Below, piece by piece: positions 32,401-40,835 of a stretch of DNA of 64,000 nt. Location of the stretch: positions 1 to 64,000 of the forward strand of contig QZDW01000020.1 in assembly GCA_009917545.1 (NCBI GenBank). Reading direction: 5' to 3'. The position numbers were made by a program, and so were the translations under genes. How positions within the stretch are numbered: the first letter of the stretch is position 1; every line of letters begins with the position of its first letter. The notes beneath the pieces are model-generated. The model made no database searches and was not told the DNA's origin. It saw nothing but the letters and a program-made list of their open reading frames with translations. Origin of the DNA: a bacterium 1XD42-76. Its GTDB lineage: Bacteria; Bacillota; Clostridia; Lachnospirales; Lachnospiraceae.

Positions 32401-33303
32401 TCATAGGATACCCGGAATCCTCTCACGGGAAACATCGGATTCTTTCCGGCCGAATGATGACCTGGCTTCCCCTGCCAAATTTTTCTGGCAGGCAGGGCAG
32501 TATACGCTCCCCCTGCCGCCAATGACGATCCGGCAGAGCGTTTCTCCGCATGCAGGGCAGGGCTCGCCCGCATGCCCGTAGACCTGCAAAAACGGCGTAT
32601 TGCGGTAGTCCTTTCCTTTCGTCTCCAGGTATTCCTCCGGTGTTATTTTATTTTTTTCGATAAAAAAAGAAAGGCGTCCGGGGATCATCCCAGCCAGCCG
32701 TTCCCATTCTTCCCTGGTCAGGCTGTTCGCCAAACGTGCCGGATGGATCCCCGCCGCAAATAAGATTTCATCGGAATAAATATTGCCAATGCCTGCAATC
32801 GCCTTCTGGTCTAACAGACATTCCTTAACCGCCTTCCTGCGTTTTCCGAACCGGGCGCTTAAGTATCCGCCCGTAACCTCACCGCCAAGCGGCTCGATTC
32901 CTAATTGATGGATTCCACATATATGATCGGCTTCCCCCTGCGAAAACAGCCAGAAACGACCGAAACGGCGGGTATCAGAAAACCGCAGTTCCCTGCCGTT
33001 ACTGAGCCGAAAGATGACATGTGTATGCTTTTCCTCCGGAAACTCTGCCGGAGTCAGCAAAAGGCAGCCTGTCATCCGCAGATGCAGCACCACGCGGAGA
33101 CCGCCGCTCAGATGAATCGTCATGAATTTTCCCCGGCGTGTCATATATAAGATCGTCTGGCCTGTCAGCCGTTTGCAGAATTCCTCCGGCGCAGGGTATG
33201 CGATCACATCCTGATGGTTCACCGTCACGTTTGTCATCACAAGCCCCCTGATCTGAGGTTCTATCACATTCTTTATCGTTTCTACTTCCGGCAGTTCCGG
33301 CAT
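32401..33303 (-). CDS. mutM: Formamidopyrimidine-DNA glycosylase (300 aa)
   Basis: Base-excision repair enzyme that removes 8-oxoguanine and formamidopyrimidines and cleaves the strand. MPELPEVETIK gives the catalytic N-terminal proline and glutamate. Also visible: RRGKFMTIHL with the conserved lysine, HLRMTGCLL, RFSDTRRFGRFWL, the helix-two-turn-helix AIAGIGNIYSDEILFAAGIHP, and a C-terminal zinc finger with CPAC-x15-19-CPAC. Start 33303 follows AAGGGG. A 25-residue tail after the zinc finger is longer than usual. MutM family length is about 275. Confidence 0.95.
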   Translation of the reverse strand: MPELPEVETIKNVIEPQIRGLVMTNVTVNHQDVIAYPAPEEFCKRLTGQTILYMTRRGKFMTIHLSGGLRVVLHLRMTGCLLLTPAEFPEEKHTHVIFRLSNGRELRFSDTRRFGRFWLFSQGEADHICGIHQLGIEPLGGEVTGGYLSARFGKRRKAVKECLLDQKAIAGIGNIYSDEILFAAGIHPARLANSLTREEWERLAGMIPGRLSFFIEKNKITPEEYLETKGKDYRNTPFLQVYGHAGEPCPACGETLCRIVIGGRGSVYCPACQKNLAGEARSSFGRKESDVSRERIPGIL

Positions 33304-33416
33304 AATCTGCGCCCCTTCGCCTGGTTCCGGCCGGCTTATCATGTGCACCTGCCGGAATCAGGCGTCCTTTCTGGATGATTTTTCTAAAGCAGTCTGTCTC
33401 CCATCGCCTGGCCGTG

Positions 33417-34214
33417 CTATCGTTTCCTCGCCAGCTGTAAATCTATGGTATCATAGATTGTAATTTCCCCGCCATGCCGGTTGATTGCTTCTTCAATTCT
33501 GGTGAAAAATTCAGTTCTTATCGGCTCACTGATCGCAATATGGTCTGAGTAGGTGCCAAGCAGCATCCGGTACTCCCCGGCACGAAAGGTACGCGTCCTG
33601 GAAAACAGAGCATAGCGGATCTCTTCGAAACCATATGCTTTGGCTGTCATCGCTTTCTGTCTGGCCTGTTCCTCATTGTATTCCTGCAATGGCTGCCGTT
33701 TTTTATTGTAATATGTATCGTAGTATTCCCTGTACAGCGTATTGATTTCCTCTGAGAGGGCCGGATTGCCCTTATCACGGAAGGGGTGGTTGGCAAACTG
33801 CGCAAACGTCCCGCCTCGCTTTAAAATGGAATATACCTTTGGATAGCCGGCCTCCTCTGGCACCCAGTGAAAGGCAGTGGCAGAAAATACCAGATCATAC
33901 GCCTCTGCGGCCAGCTCCACCTCTTCAAATCTGCCTGTAATGACAGAAAAATCAGGATAACCTTTAAATTTTTCCCGGCACTGTTCAGAAAAATGTGCGC
34001 CGTATTCTACGGCAGTATACTTGCATCCCGTCTGTAAAAACGGCAGGGTCGCCTGCCCGCTGCCAATACCGATTTCCAGAACGCGGCTTAAGGCGTCAAC
34101 CGGGCAATACTCAAATATGGTCTGATATACTTCGTCCACATATCCGGGACGTATTTTTTCATAGATCATGGGCACGGTATCAAATGTCCATTCCAGTCCT
34201 TTGATCGCTGCCAT
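33417..34214 (-). CDS. SAM-dependent methyltransferase, class I (265 aa)
   Basis: Rossmann-fold methyltransferase. Motif I VLEIGIGSGQATLPFL (about 44-59), motif II near YTAVEYG, and post-motif segment YDLVFSATAFHWV. N-terminus begins with FDTVPMIYEKIRPGYVDEVY, typical of small-molecule methyltransferases of the methyltransf_11/25 group. Substrate is not predictable. It lies alone, 110 nt upstream of mutM in transcription, with a repeat copy just upstream of its start. Confidence 0.85.
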   Translation of the reverse strand: MAAIKGLEWTFDTVPMIYEKIRPGYVDEVYQTIFEYCPVDALSRVLEIGIGSGQATLPFLQTGCKYTAVEYGAHFSEQCREKFKGYPDFSVITGRFEEVELAAEAYDLVFSATAFHWVPEEAGYPKVYSILKRGGTFAQFANHPFRDKGNPALSEEINTLYREYYDTYYNKKRQPLQEYNEEQARQKAMTAKAYGFEEIRYALFSRTRTFRAGEYRMLLGTYSDHIAISEPIRTEFFTRIEEAINRHGGEITIYDTIDLQLARKR

Positions 34215-34260
34215 ACGGCTACCTCCTTTATAATACGTTCTGCTCTGTGCCTGTTTCTAA

Positions 34261-34363
34261 TCTGCCATGCGGCATAAATTCAGGGATGCCAAATGCGCCT
34301 GGACTACTTTCATTCATGGTGGCGCGCTCACCTGTGGGCGCATGATGGCTACTGTGAAAGTCC
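34261..34363 (-). repeat. Dispersed palindromic repeat, copy C (reverse)
   Basis: Reverse orientation: TTCAGGGATGCCAAATGCGCC, TACTTTCATTCATGGTGG, GCGCTCACCTGTGGGCGCA. Lies 47 nt from the methyltransferase start. (Motif split: TTCAGGGATGCC; AAATGCGCC.). Confidence 0.85.
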
Positions 34364-34816
34364 GCTGCCGGGTATTTATTATATAGCAGTTCTCCAAACT
34401 CTTCTGTCTATAGAATCAAGATACGTTCCATCACCCATCCTCTATTTCCTTTGTGCTTCCTGAATCTTTTATAAGCATAACACAAATATATCTAAATGGC
34501 TACCGCTTCATCTGACAGGATCTGCAAATGGCAAAATCGCCTGACTGTAAAATTCAATCCGCTTGCCAGACACAGAGGCTGAACAAGAGAAGGGACTGTC
34601 AGCAGATAAGGCTATTGCCAGGGATTCAGGTGGGGAGTGGTATACCTGAAAGAGCGGCATCTTCCGGAATCAAAAGGAGCTGTTGCAAAATACAGCGGAT
34701 GCACAAGATATGGCGGATGCCTATGAGCTTTAAAACCATATTTTGTATATCGCAGTTATTTTACAACAGCCCCTTCAAAACTACTTGTTACAGAAACAGC
34801 TGGTCGATCGCTGTTA
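34364..34816. other. Gene-free stretch with a palindromic element
   Basis: About 450 nt without a convincing gene. A 138-codon plus-strand frame here has unnatural composition and no ribosome site. The only clear structure is the long palindrome annotated separately. Confidence 0.6.
34676..34773. mobile_element. MITE-like long imperfect palindrome
   Basis: The arms GGAGCTGTTGCAAAATA and TATTTTACAACAGCCCC are near-perfect complements, and pairing extends inward to about 38 bp per arm (to GATATGG/CCATATT), leaving a loop of about 22 nt. Arm ends resemble terminal inverted repeats of insertion sequences. It also lies downstream of the DUF362 gene and, read on the minus strand, is followed by TTTTG, so it may double as a terminator. 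Confidence 0.65.
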
Positions 34817-35821
34817 TTATGCCTCCCCACCAAAGGGTTTTACATCCTTTACAGCGTCCTTCGCACAGATACGTACATCGTTATTATCAATATCAATCAG
34901 GAGATATCGGTCATTTCCCATGCCCAGCTCCTTCATGTAAGTGAGCTGGCGCAGGCCGTGACGCGTCTCCATGCGCTCCACCAGATCCTTATGATCCTTT
35001 TCATTCAGTGCATATACCAGATCCACGGAAGCCTGATCTACCGCCAGGATATCGGTGGAGGCCGTGATACCGATATTCGGCGTCACCACCGGAAGTGCGG
35101 CGCAGCCTTCACAGTCACAGGATACCGACATGTTGCGGAGAACATTAATGTACGTGACATGCTTTCCGAAATAATCAATCGCTGCTTTCGTTGATTCCGT
35201 CATTTTCTCCATGAATTCTTCCTTGCTGACTCCCCACTGCTTCCCGGGAGCCGGCGAATGAATCATTCCCTTTCCGATGCGGCCGTCGGCGCATCCGATA
35301 CCGATATTTTTATTGGCGCCGCCAAAGCCACCTGTTGTATGGCCCTTGAAATGCGTCAGGGCAAGCATGGAATCATATGTAGGCAGCGTTTTCCCCATCG
35401 ACATCTCAGTAAACCATTTTCCGCCCTTAACCGGCAGCATGACCGTCCCGTCCGCATCCATGATATCCACAGGGCAGAATGTCCATCCGTTCACCTTAAG
35501 CGTCTCCTTATGCTGTTCGGTGGTATAGCGGTCGCCCTCATAATAAGTGTTCGTCTCAATGATAGCCGCCTCCGGAAGCTCCTCATGAATCAGATGTTTC
35601 ACCCACTCTCTGGGAATGATGTTGGGACCGTTTTTCTCGCCTGTATGGAGCTTGACCCCTACTTTCCCGGTCAGGCCGCCGCATACCCGCCTGTAGATCT
35701 TCTGTAATCCTTCCGGCGACAGATCCCTTGTAAAATATACGATTGACTCGTTTCCTGTTCTTGCGTGGTACGGCACATAGCGTTCTCCGCCGACGCCCGG
35801 AACCATTTTGGTGTAATTCAT
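34817..35821 (-). CDS. DUF362-family protein (334 aa)
   Basis: Matches the DUF362 fold: VGVKLHTGEKNGPNIIP, AAIIETNTYYEG, LALTHFKGHTTGGFGGANKN-like core (given as LTHFKGHTTGGFGGA and NIGIGCADG), and a Cys-rich CDCEGCAAL segment. Many relatives carry a C-terminal ferredoxin domain with Fe-S motifs; this one lacks it, keeping only the CDCEGC cluster near residue 235. Redox or metal function is inferred. AAGGAGA precedes the ATG, and repeat copy D begins 17 nt further upstream, so its promoter must lie within or beyond the repeat. Confidence 0.85.
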   Translation of the reverse strand: MNYTKMVPGVGGERYVPYHARTGNESIVYFTRDLSPEGLQKIYRRVCGGLTGKVGVKLHTGEKNGPNIIPREWVKHLIHEELPEAAIIETNTYYEGDRYTTEQHKETLKVNGWTFCPVDIMDADGTVMLPVKGGKWFTEMSMGKTLPTYDSMLALTHFKGHTTGGFGGANKNIGIGCADGRIGKGMIHSPAPGKQWGVSKEEFMEKMTESTKAAIDYFGKHVTYINVLRNMSVSCDCEGCAALPVVTPNIGITASTDILAVDQASVDLVYALNEKDHKDLVERMETRHGLRQLTYMKELGMGNDRYLLIDIDNNDVRICAKDAVKDVKPFGGEA

Positions 35822-35837
35822 ACTGATCTCCTTCCTG

Positions 35838-35942
35838 ACCCTTCATGCGCCCGCAGGTGAGTTCATCACCATAAGTGAAAATTTCCAGGCACATTTGGCA
35901 TCCCTGAATTTATGCCGCCTGACAGCAGGCTTTTGCGGTAAG
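35838..35942 (+). repeat. Dispersed palindromic repeat, copy D (forward)
   Basis: CTTCATGCGCCCGCAGGTGAG, TTGGCATCCCTGAATTTATG and CCGCCTGACAGCAGG. More diverged than A/B. Forms an inverted pair with copy E around 91 bp. (First motif: CTTCATGCGCCCGCAGG.). Confidence 0.8.
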
Positions 35943-36033
35943 CAACACAATTTGACATTGTTACCACATTATGATATGTTTATTGTACCACCTGGAGATC
36001 ACTTCATGTCAATAGGTTTTTCATTTTTATTCC

Positions 36034-36138
36034 TATTGAAAGTCCATCGCCGCAGGCGATCTAAGTTCAGGGATGCCAAATGCGCCTGACTACTTTCATT
36101 CATGATGGTGCGCTCACTCGTGGGCGCAGGAAGGTTTC
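36034..36138 (-). repeat. Dispersed palindromic repeat, copy E (reverse)
   Basis: CATCGCCGCAGGCGAT hairpin, TTCAGGGATGCC, CTACTTTCATTCATG, GCGCTCACTCGTGGGCGC. Ends next to the DUF3795 ribosome site. Confidence 0.9.
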
Positions 36139-36156
36139 TTTTTAGGAGGTATTTTT

Positions 36157-36612
36157 ATGTCATCCATTTGCGGCATAGACTGTTGTAAGGAATGTGATAA
36201 AAAAGGCGACTGCGGCGGCTGTACAGAGACGAACGGCCATCCCTTCGGTGGACAATGTGTCGCAGCCGAATGCATCAAACGGGGCGGAATGGAAGCATTT
36301 TCCGGCTTGAAACGCTCATTCATTAATGAATTCAACGCTCTGGGAATCAAGGATCTGTATATAGACGATCTCCATCTGCTGAATGGCTCTTATATTAATC
36401 TGGAATACCCGCTTCCAGGCGGACAGACAGTAAAATTCCTGGACGACAACAACGTATACTGGGGCAATCAGGTGGAAATCCCGGGAAGCGACCGCTGCTA
36501 TGGCCTGGCTGCCGGCACGGATTTTCTTCTCGTGTGTGAATATGGATGCAATGGGACAGATCCGGAGATCGTGCTGTTTCAGTCACTCCAGCCCGGCCGC
36601 CCGCGTGCATAG
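36157..36612 (+). CDS. DUF3795-like cysteine-rich protein (151 aa)
   Basis: N-terminal cysteine cluster CGIDCCKECDKKGDCGGC, then C and C in GGQCVAAECIKRGG, fits the DUF3795 metal-binding domain (about residues 4-44). The remaining 100 residues contain IKDLYIDDLHLLNGSYINLE and AAGTDFLLVCEYGCNG and are not recognised. AGGAGGT lies 8 nt before the ATG. Function is unknown; zinc or iron binding is likely. A terminator follows. Confidence 0.75.
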   Translation: MSSICGIDCCKECDKKGDCGGCTETNGHPFGGQCVAAECIKRGGMEAFSGLKRSFINEFNALGIKDLYIDDLHLLNGSYINLEYPLPGGQTVKFLDDNNVYWGNQVEIPGSDRCYGLAAGTDFLLVCEYGCNGTDPEIVLFQSLQPGRPRA

Positions 36613-36624
36613 GGTTACATACGG

Positions 36625-36657
36625 ACAGCCGGGGCGTTTTTCCCCCTGTTTCTCTTT
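36625..36657 (+). terminator. Terminator after the DUF3795 gene
   Basis: ACAG..GGGG stem pairing with CCCC..CTGT, followed by TTCTCTTT. Confidence 0.5.
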
Positions 36658-37099
36658 AAACACCCCACAGAATCTTCGCAGCCAGAGGGGCCCAGATTAC
36701 AAGAACGATGGAATAGATCACTAGCGGCAGGAGGGAACATTTGAGATAGTCGGTAAATTTGTACTCGCCGGCGCCCATTGCCATAGACTGAGCCACAGAG
36801 GCCATCGGGGTCGCGATGGAAGCCGCGGAGGCAAAACCGACGGCCAGGCTTCCCAGACGCGGGTCAACGCCGATTGAAAGGCAGGTTGCAATCGCGATTG
36901 GCTGGAAGGACTGCGCGACAGGGATATTATTCATAAACTGGGTACAGATGGCCGGGACAATAAAGAGAACCGCGATCACTGCATAGGTACTGGTACTGCC
37001 GCCCAGCATCTTTGAAACAGCGTCTCCAATCAAGGCCGCACCGCCGGTACTGCCCAGCGCCTGAGCCACATTCATCATACCGCCAATCAGAAAGACCAT
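36656..37099 (-). pseudogene. C-terminal fragment of an SLC13/DASS-type anion permease
   Basis: Contains the conserved CTQFMNNIPVAQSFQPIAI motif (substrate-loop type with SNN/NNxP features) and GFASAASIATPMASVAQSMAM, followed by a final membrane helix YSIVLVIWAPLAAKILWGV. Only about 150 of the expected 450-500 residues remain; the frame closes six codons upstream, right at the end of the aldolase fragment, so the N-terminal two thirds were deleted. Would have imported a dicarboxylate or similar anion. Both this and the aldolase fragment look like leftovers of one catabolic operon. Confidence 0.7.
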
Positions 37100-37128
37100 A
37101 TATGTAAATATAATGGTTTATCCTGCCT

Positions 37129-37593
37129 CTATCGGGCCGACAGCCGGACGGCAGTCTGCCGCATCCGTTCCATATCCGGTTTGCGGCGGTCCAGTCTGGA
37201 AACCTCTGCAATCAGCCGGTAGACGGATATACCGTACTCTGCGGCCACCTTTTTAAAACTCTCCCCAAAGCTGGAGTGTGCCCCCGAGACGCCCAGAATC
37301 AGATCGAAGGGGGAAATGGGATTATGGAAACCAAATGGCTCCATAACAGGCATCAGCCGTTTCTCAATGCCGTCCAGCATCCCGTACAGGTCAATGTACG
37401 GATACTCACCATATCCCTGCATTAATGCCACACTGATCTCCGTAGCCAGATTACCTGCGCTGCGGGCCATGCCCATCAGGCCGCAGTCCAGAATCTGTGC
37501 GCCATTCTGATAGGCAGCCAGCGCATTGGCGTCAAATCCCTTCCCTGCTATATTGGCCCCGTCCCGCAGCGTACAGTCCATGAGCTTAATCAT
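37129..37593 (-). pseudogene. DRE-TIM-type aldolase/lyase with large internal deletion
   Basis: N-terminus MIKLMDCTLRDGANIAGKGF has the metal-binding DxTLRDG signature of 4-hydroxy-2-oxovalerate aldolase/HMG-CoA lyase-type TIM barrels. At about residue 33 it jumps to LDCGLMGMARSAGNLATE, a segment normally about 190 residues later, followed by a C-terminal helical region. The deletion is in frame, so a 154-residue product could form, but most of the barrel is missing. Divergent from the LysR gene, which probably once controlled it. Confidence 0.75.
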
Positions 37594-37786
37594 TGTTCAT
37601 TCCTCCTTTTTGACCGTGCAAAGCAGATGCTTAGTCAAATCCTGTTCTTCTTTAACCTAAGGATACCGTATTTTATTCCCAAAAACCAACAGATATATTA
37701 TCGCAAAACAGACAGGGAAATACTTGTGACCTCGTGAAGCTTCTGCTATAATGGAGAAAAGTCGGCAGAGGGGGGGGATCCAGTCA

Positions 37787-38755
37787 ATGGAACTGACATC
37801 GTTTTCCGTGTTTTTGACCGTAGTGGATGAGATGAGCTTTACCCGGGCGGCAGAGCGGCTGTATATGACACAGCAGAGCGTTTCCAGCCACATTAAACGG
37901 CTGGAAACCAATTACCATGTGCGGCTCTTTGAGCGCCGTCCTGTCCTGAAGCTGACTGCGGAAGGGGAAGCGCTGGCATTTTATGCCCGGGGGATGGTGG
38001 ACAGCGAGGAAGCCATGATGTCCCGTTTTGCCGATCTCTCGGAACTGCCCACGGGCATCCTTCGTATGGGAATCTCCCACCAGCGCAGCCAGGTGTTCAT
38101 GCCCGGTATCTGGAACCGTTACCATGCGGTATGCGGTAATATTTCTGTACGGCTACGGGAACAGATGACAAACCGTCTGCTGGAGCAGCTGCAAAGCGGT
38201 GCCCTGGATTTGATTGTGGGGGTTTTTATTCCACAGCTCTCCAATCTGACCGTGCGTCTGCTGTCGCAGGAGGCGACTTATTGTGTGTTTCACGAGAAAT
38301 TTTTGTCAAATACCTTCCCGGATGACTGGGAGCAGCGGCTGGAGCGATACGGACAGGAAGGCATTGACCTGATGGAATTCAAAGATCTGCCGCTTCTGCT
38401 GCCCTCCCACGACAACCGCATGCGCCAGCCTGTAGACCAGCTGTTCCGCAAGCATAATGCCATTCCCAGGGTAGCGCTGGAGACTTCCTCACACGGCCTG
38501 TTATACCAGCTCAGTTTTCAGGGCAGCGGTATTGCTCTGGTGAGCCCCTTAAGCCTGTACGAGCATACACAGCTGATGGCGGAACGGCCGCCGTATTGCC
38601 ATGCATTCCGCGTACAGGGGTTCCCTCTTACCGATGTGAGCCTGGCCTGGCGGAACGATGTGGAGCAGCCCCAGTATGTCATGGCAATGGCGGAAGCCGT
38701 AGAGGAGGTATTCGAAGTTTATAACGAAACAGTACGGCTCTGTTTTGACCGGTAA
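37787..38755 (+). CDS. LysR-family transcriptional regulator (322 aa)
   Basis: N-terminal winged helix-turn-helix: FSVFLTVVDEMSFTRAAERL, MTQQSVSSHIKRLETNY, LFERRPVLKLTAEGEAL. C-terminal periplasmic-binding-like effector domain from about residue 90 (GILRMGISHQRSQVF; GALDLIVGVFIP; GSGIALVSPLSLYEH). Start 37787 (MELTSFSV) is the family start; an in-frame ATG at 37751 reads through an eight-G tract. Divergent to the decayed aldolase/permease operon, its likely original target, and 137 nt upstream of the aminotransferase, a possible present target. Confidence 0.92.
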   Translation: MELTSFSVFLTVVDEMSFTRAAERLYMTQQSVSSHIKRLETNYHVRLFERRPVLKLTAEGEALAFYARGMVDSEEAMMSRFADLSELPTGILRMGISHQRSQVFMPGIWNRYHAVCGNISVRLREQMTNRLLEQLQSGALDLIVGVFIPQLSNLTVRLLSQEATYCVFHEKFLSNTFPDDWEQRLERYGQEGIDLMEFKDLPLLLPSHDNRMRQPVDQLFRKHNAIPRVALETSSHGLLYQLSFQGSGIALVSPLSLYEHTQLMAERPPYCHAFRVQGFPLTDVSLAWRNDVEQPQYVMAMAEAVEEVFEVYNETVRLCFDR

Positions 38756-38892
38756 ATTTACAGGGGGGAAAATACTTTTTGATCCCGGCATCATAAGATC
38801 CGTGAGAATCAGAATCCAGACGGGTTACAGAAGTCACATCAAATGAGATTTGAAGATTCCAGATTATGGAGACAAGAGTTTAGGAGGTTCAT

Positions 38893-40071
38893 ATGCCAAA
38901 ATTAAGCAGACGTGTGGAGACCTTCACGGATTCCGTCATTCGGAGAATGACCAGAATCAGTGACGAATATGGGGCGATCAACCTGTCGCAGGGATTCCCT
39001 GATTTCAGTCCCCCAAAGGAGCTGTTAGACCGGCTGGCCCAGGTTGCCTACGAAGATTATCATCAATATTCCATCACATTCGGAGCCCAGAACCTGCGGG
39101 AAGCACTGGCAGAGAAGCAGGGAAAGGCCATCGGACGCCCGATTGATCCGGAGACAGAGGTCGTAGTGACCTGCGGAGGGACCGAGGCCATGATGTGTGC
39201 CATGATGACGATCTGCAATCCACATGACAAAGTAATGGTGTTCTCGCCGTTTTATGAAAACTATGGGGCGGATGCAATTTTATCCGGAGCAGAGCCCATC
39301 TACATTCCCCTCGTGCCTCCGGACTATCACTTTGATTTGGAACAGATTGAAAAAGGATTCCAGAGCGGGGCAAAGGCAATCATCATCTGCAATCCCTCAA
39401 ACCCCTGCGGAAAGGTCTTTACCAGAGAAGAGCTGACGGCCATCAGCCGTCTGGTACTGAAATATGACGCATTTGCGATTACGGATGAGGTATATGAGCA
39501 TCTCGTATACGCCCCATATCAGCATACCTATATGGCATCTCTTCCAGGGATGTTCGAGCACACAATTACCTGCAACTCCCTGTCCAAGACGTTTTCCATC
39601 ACAGGGTGGCGGCTGGGATACCTGATTGCACCGGAAGCTGTCATAGAGGGCGCCAAAAAGGTCCACGATTTCCTGACAGTGGGCGCTGCGGCCCCGCTTC
39701 AGGAGGCCGCCGTCACAGGCCTTCATTTCCCGGAATCCTATTATGATGGGCTGAAATCGCTCTACACGGAAAAAAGAGACTATTTCCTCACAGGGCTCGA
39801 CCGCATCGGATTGGAACATAATGTTCCGCAGGGAACGTATTTTGTTCTGTTAGACATCAGCAGATTCCTTGCCCTGCCTCAGTTTGCGGGCTTTACAGAT
39901 CTGGAATTCTGCGAGTGGATGATCCGCGAAATCGGGGTGGCCGCTGTGCCGGGTTCCAGCTTCTTTAAAGAGCCTGTCTTCCATCTGATCCGGCTGCATT
40001 TTGCCAGGGAAAAAGCGACTTTGGACGAAGCGCTGGACAGACTCGCGCGGCTTGCCGGGCTGTTAAAATAG
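38893..40071 (+). CDS. PLP-dependent aminotransferase, class I/II (392 aa)
   Basis: Fold type I aminotransferase resembling kynurenine/methionine and aromatic aminotransferases. Visible features: AINLSQGFPDFSPP (substrate loop), TCGGTEAMMCAMMTI, IICNPSNPCGKVF, ITDEVYEHLVY, and the PLP lysine in NSLSKTFSITGWRLGYL (about residue 235). Full length for the family (about 390). Ribosome site AGGAGGT. Specificity is not decided by sequence alone. A G+C-rich terminator ends the transcript after repeat copy F. Confidence 0.92.
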   Translation: MPKLSRRVETFTDSVIRRMTRISDEYGAINLSQGFPDFSPPKELLDRLAQVAYEDYHQYSITFGAQNLREALAEKQGKAIGRPIDPETEVVVTCGGTEAMMCAMMTICNPHDKVMVFSPFYENYGADAILSGAEPIYIPLVPPDYHFDLEQIEKGFQSGAKAIIICNPSNPCGKVFTREELTAISRLVLKYDAFAITDEVYEHLVYAPYQHTYMASLPGMFEHTITCNSLSKTFSITGWRLGYLIAPEAVIEGAKKVHDFLTVGAAAPLQEAAVTGLHFPESYYDGLKSLYTEKRDYFLTGLDRIGLEHNVPQGTYFVLLDISRFLALPQFAGFTDLEFCEWMIREIGVAAVPGSSFFKEPVFHLIRLHFAREKATLDEALDRLARLAGLLK

Positions 40072-40085
40072 TTACTTTGAAATCC

Positions 40086-40182
40086 TGCCGCCGACAGGCA
40101 GTATAAATTCAGGGATGCCATTGCGCCTGGAGGACTTTCTTTCATGGCAGCGTGCTCGCCTATTATGGGGGCAGGATGGTTA
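40086..40182 (-). repeat. Dispersed palindromic repeat, copy F (reverse, diverged)
   Basis: AAATTCAGGGATGCC, TTGCGCCTGG, ACTTTCTTTCATGGCAGCG. Starts 15 nt after the aminotransferase stop, before its terminator. Confidence 0.8.
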
Positions 40183-40187
40183 TTTAA

Positions 40188-40228
40188 GGGAGGGGCCTGT
40201 ATTTTACAGCGTCCCCTCCCGTTTTTGC
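40188..40228 (+). terminator. Terminator of the aminotransferase transcript
   Basis: GGGAGGGG, 17-nt loop, CCCCTCCC, then GTTTTTGCG. Confidence 0.8.
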
Positions 40229-40246
40229 GTTATTTTTCGAAATCTT

Positions 40247-40630
40247 CTACACCGTGATCTCAATCTGGTTCCCTTCCGAATCCAGAACACAGCTCTCATA
40301 ATATCCGTCTCCGGTGACACGCGGGCCGCTTACTACCGGATATCCGTCCGCCTGCAGCTGTCTCGTAAGTGTATCCACCTTTTCGCGGCTCCCCACACCA
40401 AAGGCAATGTGGATATAGCCGGTATGCGCCAGTTCCTTTTTTCCCTCCGCCATATCTGCCTTTGTCATGATCTCCAGTCTGGCGCCATCCGAAAATGTTA
40501 GAAAATATGACTGAAAGCCGGTTTTCTGGTTATGATATTTTTCATTCGAGGCCGCTTCAAAATATTTGATAAAAAACCTCCGCGCGCCTTCCAGATCATT
40601 TACATACATTGCCACATGCTCGATTTTCAA
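40247..40630 (-). CDS. VOC-superfamily (glyoxalase-like) protein (127 aa)
   Basis: Vicinal-oxygen-chelate fold built from two beta-alpha-beta-beta-beta units: IEHVAMYVNDLEGARRFFIKY at the start with a metal-binding His, ARLEIMTKAD, then HTGYIHIAFGVGSREKVD and VLDSEGNQIEITV with a Glu near the C-terminus. These residues fit a metallo-enzyme such as lactoylglutathione-lyase-like or fosfomycin-type members; the exact reaction is unknown. Single gene between two repeat copies (F and G). Confidence 0.85.
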   Translation of the reverse strand: MKIEHVAMYVNDLEGARRFFIKYFEAASNEKYHNQKTGFQSYFLTFSDGARLEIMTKADMAEGKKELAHTGYIHIAFGVGSREKVDTLTRQLQADGYPVVSGPRVTGDGYYESCVLDSEGNQIEITV

Positions 40631-40659
40631 ATGTTCTCTTCCCTTTCCATATTGATTAC

Positions 40660-40767
40660 CATGAAAGTCTCGCCGCCGTTAGGCGGCATAGATTCAGGGA
40701 TGCCCAATGTGCCTGACTACTTTCATTCTTGGCGGTGCGCTCACTCGTGGGCGCATGGAGGTTTCCT
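40660..40767 (-). repeat. Dispersed palindromic repeat, copy G (reverse)
   Basis: ATGAAAGTCTCGCCGCCG, GATTCAGGGATGCCCAATG, CTACTTTCATTCTTGG, GCGCTCACTCGTGGGCGCA. Lies 30 nt upstream of the VOC gene start. Confidence 0.9.
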
Positions 40768-40835
40768 GCGCCTTCACAGGCAAAAATCCGTTCATCCTGT
40801 CTGCGCCATGAGATCTTACCCACCAGCCCGGCCGG

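Noticed and set aside
34528-34944. 138-codon plus-strand frame
   Set aside because: Runs into the DUF362 gene on the other strand, has no ribosome site and covers a palindromic element.
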